Shown here piece by piece: positions 55,929-62,507 of a DNA stretch of 64,000 bases; position 1 is the first letter of the stretch; every line of letters begins with the position of its first letter. Position numbers and translations under genes: made by a program. The notes under the pieces were generated by a model. That model made no database searches. It saw only the letters and a list, made by a program, of their open reading frames with translations, and was not told the origin of the DNA. The stretch covers positions 62,001-126,000 of the forward strand of contig JACJXZ010000005.1 of the NCBI GenBank assembly GCA_020636375.1, read 5' to 3'. The DNA comes from Lewinellaceae bacterium. GTDB lineage: Bacteria; Bacteroidota; Bacteroidia; Chitinophagales; Saprospiraceae.

Positions 55929-57122
55929 TCAATCGATATAGGTCACGATGCCATCCTGGCCATACTGGCTTTTCAAGGTCGCCAGGTAACCGGAGGCGCT
56001 GCTTTTGCTGGAAAAAGGAGCGATCACAACCCGGTTGTTTTCTCCTTTCACCCACACGTAAACGTCGGAAACACCCCGTTCCTTCAGGCGCCCGGCAAAA
56101 GCTGCGGCATTATCCTCTTTGCTGTAGGAAGCCAGTTGAATAGCGTAGCCGGTAATGCCTGCGGGCAGCCGGCTGGACTCCAACGCGCCTTTGACGGCTG
56201 TAGGGGCAGGCAAACGGGGAGAAACAGCATCACTGTACTGGGAAGGTTGGCTGAAAGCAGAATAGGTGCCGGCCGCCGGCGCCGGGGCAGCTTCCTCTTC
56301 CAGGACGACATAGGCCTCCGGAAACGAAGCCCGGATTCGGCCGAGATACTGCTGGGCCAGGTTCGCATCCTGGTACGGGCCTACCCTCACATAATTCAGC
56401 CCTCCGATCCGCCGGGAATAGACCTGCCCATAAGCTGCCGCCGCTGAGAACTGCCGGATATCGGGAATGACGCTGTAAGCCCCCAGTTGTATGGCAAAAG
56501 CCCCTGCGGCTGTTGTTATCCTGCTCTGATTAACTCCATATGAAGCTGGAGCAACAGCGTAGGGAGACCTAGCCGAAACATCCCGGGTATCGGTGCCCAG
56601 ATAAGAAACCTGCAAATCGCCGGTTTCGGCATCACTGCCCCCCCATACCAGCAGGGTGCTGATGGTATCTTTGACAAACTGGGAGGAAGCCCGCCCGATG
56701 AGCCGGACGGACAACAAGGAACGGCTTGTCTTCTCCCGGAAGCGCAGCGTCATCTGAAAATAATCGCTGCTGCCGGTGCCGGGCAGCGCCCTGACCGGGC
56801 CGATTGTCCGGCCGTCCTCCTGGTACTCAATGGCGACCTCGCTGGGCGAGAACCAGGCGCCGTTGACCGTGAAATTGGAGAAAGTAAACCGCACTTCTTT
56901 GTCGCCCGGGGCCAGGCGGATGACGCCCGCAGTAGCATTCTGGCCGGCAAAAGCCGTCCCCACCCGCTTGCTGACCTCCAGCCGTTGCGCCTGTTGCCAG
57001 GAATTGCCGCCGCTCGGCCGGGCATCGGCCTGGACGACAAACGACAGCCAGTTGCCGGACTGCCCCCGGCCATTCAGGGAAAACAATAGCAAAGAAGCGA
57101 AAATGATAGTCAGTTTTTTCAT
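55929..57122 (-). CDS. SPOR-domain envelope protein
   Basis: This 397-aa exported protein has a signal peptide (MKKLTIIFASLLLFSLNGRGQ). A beta-rich N-terminal domain (about 25-190: FSNFTVNGAWFSPSEVAIEYQ, LRFREKTSRSLLSVRLIGRASSQ) is followed by two SPOR modules: FAIQLGAYSVIPDIRQF and YAIQLASYSKEDNAAAFAGRLKERG, with GGLNYVRVGPY and NNRVVIAPF as their last strands. SPOR binds denuded glycan strands at division sites. The role of the N-terminal domain is unknown. Confidence 0.88.
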   Translation of the reverse strand: MKKLTIIFASLLLFSLNGRGQSGNWLSFVVQADARPSGGNSWQQAQRLEVSKRVGTAFAGQNATAGVIRLAPGDKEVRFTFSNFTVNGAWFSPSEVAIEYQEDGRTIGPVRALPGTGSSDYFQMTLRFREKTSRSLLSVRLIGRASSQFVKDTISTLLVWGGSDAETGDLQVSYLGTDTRDVSARSPYAVAPASYGVNQSRITTAAGAFAIQLGAYSVIPDIRQFSAAAAYGQVYSRRIGGLNYVRVGPYQDANLAQQYLGRIRASFPEAYVVLEEEAAPAPAAGTYSAFSQPSQYSDAVSPRLPAPTAVKGALESSRLPAGITGYAIQLASYSKEDNAAAFAGRLKERGVSDVYVWVKGENNRVVIAPFSSKSSASGYLATLKSQYGQDGIVTYID

Positions 57123-57214
57123 TGGCTTTGGAATTTAGTACATTTTTGATCCGATACAGCCTGCATTTTCATATCAACGAAATAACTGCGTGGATATTAA
57201 GTGAATATAAGACA

Positions 57215-57790
57215 TTATTTGGTTTTCCGAAGGATGTCGGCGTAGAATTCGAGCAAACTGCCAAACCGGGCGCCTATTTTCAGGCCCCGGCCGATGGCCG
57301 CCTGAATGTCCTCCATCTCATCGGTTTTGGTGGCCACCAGCACCGTGGCCATGCCAAGCGCCTGCCCAAACTGCATATCGGAAAGCGAATCCCCCACCAT
57401 GACCGACCGCCGGAAATCCACCTCAGGGAAATCGGCCTGCGCCCACCGTGCCATGGCCGGGTTGGGCTTACGGCAGTTGGGCACCTCAGAGGCAAGGCTA
57501 GGGCAATGGTACACGGCGTCGATGCGCCCTCCGGCTCTTTCTACTTCCCGGCGCATCCTGGCGTGGATGCCGGCCAGGGCTTCCTCTGTCATCAACCCCT
57601 TCCCCACCCCTTGCTGATTGGTAACCACAAAAGCCCGGCCCGCTCTCCGGGTAAGCCCCGCCAACGCCTCCAAAGCGCCGGGCAGCCACTCAAACTCCTC
57701 CCATGCCCGGACATAAGCGCCCGGCAACCTCCGGTTGATAACCCCGTCGCGGTCCAGGAATAAAGACCAGGACTTATCCAATGTGAACAT
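57215..57790 (-). CDS. gmhB: D-glycero-D-manno-heptose 1,7-bisphosphate phosphatase
   Basis: Start MFTLDKSWSLFLDRDGVIN gives 191 aa; the frame upstream passes into the palindromic element. LFLDRDGVINRR is the HAD nucleophile motif of the histidinol-phosphatase-like group, FVVTNQQGVGKG is motif II, YHCPSL and NCRKPNP replace the usual Cys-rich zinc loop, and VMVGDSLSDMQF is motif IV. It removes a phosphate in ADP-heptose synthesis. gmhA lies upstream on the same strand, separated by a palindromic element. Confidence 0.85.
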   Translation of the reverse strand: MFTLDKSWSLFLDRDGVINRRLPGAYVRAWEEFEWLPGALEALAGLTRRAGRAFVVTNQQGVGKGLMTEEALAGIHARMRREVERAGGRIDAVYHCPSLASEVPNCRKPNPAMARWAQADFPEVDFRRSVMVGDSLSDMQFGQALGMATVLVATKTDEMEDIQAAIGRGLKIGARFGSLLEFYADILRKTK

Positions 57791-57803
57791 GGTTCCTTTT
57801 TTT

Positions 57804-57893
57804 GGTGGTGTATTAAATCCGTTGAACTTTCGGTGCAAATGGAGAGCGGACCTCCAGGTCCGCTGAATGGATCAACGGATTTAATACACTACC
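57804..57893. mobile_element. 90-bp palindromic element with terminal inverted repeats (copy 2)
   Basis: The ends GGTGGTGTATTAAATCCGTT and AACGGATTTAATACACTACC are inverted repeats with one mismatch, and AGCGGACCTCCAGGTCCGCT forms the central hairpin. It matches copy 1 at 17001-17080 in order and style and lies 13 bp upstream of the gmhB start, between gmhB and gmhA. Confidence 0.75.
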
Positions 57894-57904
57894 CTTTTTT
57901 TTAC

Positions 57905-57982
57905 GCATTTCCATACATCTCTTCCCATTTCCACACATTTCCATCTATTTCCATGTATTTCTATATATTTCCACATATTTCC
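57905..57982. repeat. Period-10 ATTTCCANNN array
   Basis: atttccacac/atttccatct/atttccatgt/atttctatat/atttccacat runs up to the gmhA stop codon. A short related array is at 45027-45060. Confidence 0.7.
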
Positions 57983-57989
57983 CCCAACC

Positions 57990-58568
57990 CTACCCCCCAA
58001 ACATCTCCGCCTCCACCAGCTCGCAAATGATATGCCCCAGCAAGATGTGGCATTCCTGGATGCGCGGGGTGTTATCGGACGGCGCTCTCAGGACAAAATT
58101 ACATACCGACGGGAACTTGCCCCCCCGGCGGCCGGTCAGGCCCACCACCTTCATGCCCATGCGGTGGGCCGAATCGATGGCGCTCAGGATATTGGGAGAA
58201 TTGCCGGAAGTAGACAGGGCAAACAACAGGTCGCCCTGCCGGCCCGCAGCCCGCACCATGCGGGCGTAGGCTTCTTCAAAAGAGTAATCGTTGGCCACGG
58301 CGGTGAGGAAGGACGTATTCACGTGCATGGCCTCGGCAAAGAGCGGCTCCCGGTCGAGGTAAAAACGGCCGGAAAGCTCGCCGGCCAGGTGCTGGGCGTC
58401 GGCAGCGCTGCCGCCGTTGCCGCAGAACAATACCTTCTTGTCTGCCCGGAATGCTTCGACACAGGCACCCACCACCCGCTCTACTTCCCGCAGAAGCGCT
58501 TCGTCCGCCAGCAGGGCCTGCTTGGCAGCTATGCTTTCCCGGACGATTTCGTTAATCCTGGCGTTCAT
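57990..58568 (-). CDS. gmhA: D-sedoheptulose-7-phosphate isomerase
   Basis: This 192-aa SIS-domain protein converts sedoheptulose 7-phosphate to heptose 7-phosphate, the first step of ADP-heptose synthesis. The sugar-phosphate loop LFCGNGGSAADAQHLAGELSGRF, STSGNSPNILSAID and a C-terminal QECHILLGHIICELVE are typical, with the metal-site Glu and His expected in the family. It belongs in a pathway with gmhB next to it, and both probably serve lipid A or glycan synthesis together with the GT4 gene upstream. Confidence 0.93.
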   Translation of the reverse strand: MNARINEIVRESIAAKQALLADEALLREVERVVGACVEAFRADKKVLFCGNGGSAADAQHLAGELSGRFYLDREPLFAEAMHVNTSFLTAVANDYSFEEAYARMVRAAGRQGDLLFALSTSGNSPNILSAIDSAHRMGMKVVGLTGRRGGKFPSVCNFVLRAPSDNTPRIQECHILLGHIICELVEAEMFGG

Positions 58569-58587
58569 TGGATTTTCTTTTTAACTA

Positions 58588-58616
58588 TTCATTCCTTCAT
58601 TCCCTCATTCCCTCCT
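58588..58616. repeat. Period-8 TTCATTCC array
   Basis: attcattccttcattccctc follows the stop codon of the membrane-protein gene and precedes gmhA. It matches 45085-45115. Confidence 0.6.
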
Positions 58617-58619
58617 CCC

Positions 58620-59138
58620 CTACAACCACAAATAAATGAACAAGACGATCAGCCCAAAGATCAATATCCGCAGCAAAGTGGCCAGCAGTTTGCTCTCCAC
58701 CCTCAGGGTGATTGCCGTCAGCACCGCTACCAGCAGGCTGACGGCCAGGCTGGGCAGCAGGCCGGGCAGGAGGAAAAAAGCAAAAGAAATGCCTTCTTCG
58801 CGGACGACGGCCTTTGCCCACCGGGCCAGGGCGAAAACCACCTGCCCCCACAGCCCGATGCCCATGCCGGTGATGAACAACCACCCCACGGCAATGCCGG
58901 GCTGCAGCTTGTCGACCGCCCGCAGGCCGCTGCTCACCGCCAGCCAGGTCAGGAAAAGAAAAGCGCCGAGGGCGGCCTGCCGCATGAGGTTCGGCGATAC
59001 ATTCAGGACGCTCAGCCCGAAGTCCACTCCAAAATTGACGGTGCCCAGCAGGATGCCGGCGAAGAGCACCACCCGCCCTACCAGATTTACCGAAGCCTGA
59101 TTGTCCTCTCCCGGATGATCCAATATTCCTTTGCTCAT
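58620..59138 (-). CDS. Polytopic membrane protein of unknown function
   Basis: The 172-aa protein has about four or five hydrophobic helices (VVLFAGILLGTVNFGVDFGLS, LGAFLFLTWLAV, GWLFITGMGIGLWGQVVFAL, FFLLPGLLPSLAVSLLVAVLTAI, LRILIFGLIVLFIYLWL). It starts within the last four bases of the glycosyltransferase gene (ATGA), so translation is coupled. This suggests a partner in the same glycan pathway, such as an anchor or transport protein. No domain was recognised. Confidence 0.75.
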   Translation of the reverse strand: MSKGILDHPGEDNQASVNLVGRVVLFAGILLGTVNFGVDFGLSVLNVSPNLMRQAALGAFLFLTWLAVSSGLRAVDKLQPGIAVGWLFITGMGIGLWGQVVFALARWAKAVVREEGISFAFFLLPGLLPSLAVSLLVAVLTAITLRVESKLLATLLRILIFGLIVLFIYLWL

Positions 59139-60280
59139 AGTTGTTGATAGATTGATTCGATACCGTTCACCATATTGCCCCAGGAGAAGCGCTGCTTCCC
59201 GCTCCGGATGCCTGCCGTCATTTCCGCTTCCCGGCCACGGGAAAAATAATCGACCAGGGCGTCGGCAATCGCCCGGGCGTTCACCCCGACGACATAGCCC
59301 TCCCTGCCGTGTTCGACGATCTCGGGCAGCCCGCCGACGTTGGTTACCAGCAGGGGCGTCTCGAAATGATAGGCCAGTTGGGAAATGCCGCTCTGGGTGG
59401 CCGATTTGTACGGCTGCACCACCAGGCTGGCGGCGCCGAAGTAGTACCGCACTTCTTCGTTGGGAATATAATCCGGCCGGAAGATCACGCGGTCCTCAAT
59501 GCCTTCTTCCCGAATGGCCTGCCGGTACGGCTCATCGCTGCCGTAGAACTCGCCGGCGACAATAAGCCGCAAGTTCAGCGCCCTGACGCGTTCGTCGCCC
59601 AGGGCCCGCAGCAGAAGGTCCAGCCCTTTGTACTCCCGGATGAACCCGAAAAACAGGAGATAAGGATGTTTATCCGGAAGGCCGAGCCGTTTCAAAGACT
59701 CTTCCCGCGAACATACCGGCCCGTAATTGTCGAAGATCGGGTGCGGGATATAGGCCAGCGGCTTGCCGGGGGCGAACCGCCGGATGTCCTCCCCGACCGA
59801 ACGGGACATAACGATGAAGCCGTCCACCGCGCCGATGAAATACCGGGTCAGCGCCTGGTCGCCCGGCCGCCGTTCATGCGGGATGACGTTGTCGGTGATC
59901 GCCATGGTCCTGGTGCGCCCGTTGCCTTTGGCCAGCCGGAGGATCGTGCCCATCGAAGGCCCCATAAAGGGCAGCCAGTAGCGGGCGATGACCAGGTCCG
60001 GCGCTTCCCGGCGCAGGCGGCGGCCAACCTTCCACCAGTTGAGAGGGTTAACCGAGTTGACAACCGGGAGGATCTCCAGCCCGGGCGGCGGCGGGCCGTC
60101 CACATACTGTGTCTTGCCCGGGAAGAGCAGGAAAGGATACTGCAGGCGGAAAGAATAAATCCGGACGGCATAGCCGCGCTCCTGAAGCTCCTGCGCCAGG
60201 CGCTCCGTCGAGGAGGCGATCCCCCCGCGCAAGGGGTGGGCCGGAGAAAGAAGAACGATGCGTTCCAATTTTTTGGCCAC
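59135..60280 (-). CDS. GT4-family glycosyltransferase
   Basis: This 381-aa GT-B enzyme transfers a sugar from a nucleotide donor. The N-terminal half begins RIVLLSPAHPLRGGIASSTERLAQ and the C-terminal half has LLFFGFIREYKGLDLLLRAL and the E-x7-E-like EVRYYFGAASLVVQPYKSATQSGI stretch with PLLVTNVGGLPEIVEHGREGYVV as donor site. It is the first gene of a likely operon (GT4, membrane protein, gmhA, gmhB) for envelope glycan or heptose attachment. The acceptor is unknown. Confidence 0.9.
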   Translation of the reverse strand: MAKKLERIVLLSPAHPLRGGIASSTERLAQELQERGYAVRIYSFRLQYPFLLFPGKTQYVDGPPPPGLEILPVVNSVNPLNWWKVGRRLRREAPDLVIARYWLPFMGPSMGTILRLAKGNGRTRTMAITDNVIPHERRPGDQALTRYFIGAVDGFIVMSRSVGEDIRRFAPGKPLAYIPHPIFDNYGPVCSREESLKRLGLPDKHPYLLFFGFIREYKGLDLLLRALGDERVRALNLRLIVAGEFYGSDEPYRQAIREEGIEDRVIFRPDYIPNEEVRYYFGAASLVVQPYKSATQSGISQLAYHFETPLLVTNVGGLPEIVEHGREGYVVGVNARAIADALVDYFSRGREAEMTAGIRSGKQRFSWGNMVNGIESIYQQL

Positions 60281-60590
60281 AAGATAGAAAGGTGCGGGCA
60301 GAGAAAGGGCATAGCCCGGATAAGTTTTTGGGGAAAGGGCCGTGGATCATAAACATTCACTTTATTCAAATAAGTACCTGGACACAAATAATGTTACATA
60401 AAACCGACTTTAAGCCCCCGGATATTCAGTCATTCACTCATTCATTAATTCAGTCCATGTACTTAGTAGCCGATACATACAAGTTTTGCGGGGCGGCTTG
60501 CGTTGTTTGGGATAAAATTTTTCCGGATAAAGAATGGGGCCGGGGTGAAACCTGTGGCCCCGCAAGCGGTTAAAAAAACTAAAACCAGAT
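60281..60590. other. Divergent intergenic region between GT4 and the unknown secreted protein
   Basis: A CATTCACTCATTCATTAATTC low-complexity tract lies at 60430-60457. The frame on the minus strand shows nothing. I saw no clear -7 box in either direction. Confidence 0.35.
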
Positions 60591-62435
60591 ATGCAAAGGA
60601 CCTTATTGCGCATTTCATTGCTTATGCTTTTCTTTTCCGTGCTGCCCGGCTGGGCCGGTGCGCAGAAGATCAGCCGTTACCAGCGCAGGATCGAAGAGCA
60701 CCGCCGTGCAGAATGGCCCCCGGAGCAGTCTTACCCCCGCCTTTCCCTGGGGTATACCCTGCAGAAAACGTTTGAGCGCCACTGCGAATACTGTGGTTTT
60801 GAAACGCCGGACGGGCGTCGCGATTACATCCCGCAGGACATCAGCAAGTTCCTCGGGCGGCGCGGCCTGCGCACCAAGGTAGAATCGGCAGACATCCGGG
60901 GCGGCGGGCTGTTGTACTACATCTTTACCGGAGAAGACATCGGGAAGTCCTTCGAGTACCTGGCCTATGCTCCCAGCCGGGTGATGCGCCTGAACAGCGT
61001 CGAGAACCAGTTCGCCATCAACCCCGACGAGAACTTCGACGCCTACATCCTGCACAAGACCTGCAGCGGATACCTCAAGGCCGCCCTCGACGCCGGCATT
61101 CAGCCGCCCTACGCTTCCTTCCGGGCGGCGCTGGATACTGACAGCCGGCGGGAGTCTTCCGTGCTGGCCCTGTCCGGCGCTTTCGTTTCCCCCTTGCATT
61201 ACATCCTGGCCGCCAACGACTACCGCACTACCGAATTCATGATGAAGTTGTGGCGCTTCTACCAGGAGAACCCCGAATTCGTCAACAACGCCTACTATCT
61301 CCGCGAATTCGAAGGCGTGATGATCAAGCACATCACCTCCTCCGAAGAAAACTACCGGATCGAGACCGAAGGCGGCCTCAATATCAACGCTCCGCTCTCC
61401 GCCCGCCTGAAGGCCAGCTTCGCCCTGGGCAAGGGCGGCCGAGGCGCCTTCTTCGGCAACGACTGGGAAACCATCATTTACACCGACTTCGAAGGGCCCT
61501 ACCAGAAGAGCAAGCTCTTCTCTCCCCTACCCTCCCCGGAAGAGATCAGCCGCTACCTCGAAGGCACCAAGCTGGCCTTCCAGAAAGCCCAGGACCTCCC
61601 CCTGATGATCGAAGGGGTGGAGCACAAACACTTCCTCATCGTCGAAGGTATTCCCGATAATATGGCCGACAATTTCTGGGTGATCGAAAACGTGCAGCCC
61701 GGCGTATACGAGGGCACCCCCTCCCTCTTCGCCCAGCCGTACCGCGACAGCGAATCCGGGGCCTCGGGCTGCCGCTTCACCGTCAGCGGGCGCCCGCTGG
61801 CCAGCAACTTCCGGGGGCCCATAGAGCAACGCCCCGGCAAGGTCAACGTCCGGTACCAGATCCGAAGCAAAGAACCGGTGAACGGCCAATACCTGGTTTT
61901 CGATATCGACGAAGAGATCCAGACCAGCTCCCACCCCATCGCTGCCGTCAGCGAAGGCGCCTTCGACCTCAGCAAAAAGGACGGCTGGAACTTCGCCTTC
62001 CAGTGGAAATTCGCCATCGACATCGAAGACCGCTACAACCCGGTCAACTTCGACGCCCAGCCCTATATCGGCAACCTGCTGGTGCGGCGCAGCGACAAGG
62101 AACTCAACGTCCGCATCGCCAAAGTCGAGCCCGACCTGGACCGCAAGCGGTTCTATGTCACCCTGGAAACCCAGGAGTCCTTCCCCCTGGAGCGCATCGA
62201 CCATTCCAACATGCTTTCCTACAACCTGTCGCTGGACGTACACCTGGAGAGCCGGCGCTCCTCCGTCAGCTCGGTGCGGCCGGTGAAGAGCATCCTGAAG
62301 TTTCCGGCCATCAGGCCGAAGGAGGTGCCGCAGCCGGCGACAGCGGAGGCGCAGCCGCCGGTGCCGCCCTTGCCGGGTGCGGGTACGGGTACGGAAGGGC
62401 AGGCGCCGGGAGGGGTGGCGGGAGATGGGAATTAG
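60591..62435 (+). CDS. Secreted protein of unknown family (614 aa)
   Basis: Starts MQRTLLRISLLMLFFSVLPGWAGAQ, a signal peptide. The body begins with a charged helix and a Cys pair motif HCEYCGF (about residues 64-70), followed by a mixed alpha/beta region (DISKFLGRRGLRTKVESADI, TTEFMMKLWRFYQENPEFV) and many beta strands up to about residue 560 (WNFAFQWKFAIDIEDRYNPVNF). It ends in a Pro/Ala/Gly-rich tail. It lacks a T9SS sorting domain. No family was recognised and neighbours give no hint. It may be a surface or periplasmic protein. Confidence 0.6.
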   Translation: MQRTLLRISLLMLFFSVLPGWAGAQKISRYQRRIEEHRRAEWPPEQSYPRLSLGYTLQKTFERHCEYCGFETPDGRRDYIPQDISKFLGRRGLRTKVESADIRGGGLLYYIFTGEDIGKSFEYLAYAPSRVMRLNSVENQFAINPDENFDAYILHKTCSGYLKAALDAGIQPPYASFRAALDTDSRRESSVLALSGAFVSPLHYILAANDYRTTEFMMKLWRFYQENPEFVNNAYYLREFEGVMIKHITSSEENYRIETEGGLNINAPLSARLKASFALGKGGRGAFFGNDWETIIYTDFEGPYQKSKLFSPLPSPEEISRYLEGTKLAFQKAQDLPLMIEGVEHKHFLIVEGIPDNMADNFWVIENVQPGVYEGTPSLFAQPYRDSESGASGCRFTVSGRPLASNFRGPIEQRPGKVNVRYQIRSKEPVNGQYLVFDIDEEIQTSSHPIAAVSEGAFDLSKKDGWNFAFQWKFAIDIEDRYNPVNFDAQPYIGNLLVRRSDKELNVRIAKVEPDLDRKRFYVTLETQESFPLERIDHSNMLSYNLSLDVHLESRRSSVSSVRPVKSILKFPAIRPKEVPQPATAEAQPPVPPLPGAGTGTEGQAPGGVAGDGN

Positions 62436-62507
62436 GGCTGTCCATCTAAGTATTCTTTATGGCTTTGTTGCATGAATATCTGCCGGTTCATTATTTACAA
62501 CCAAGCA

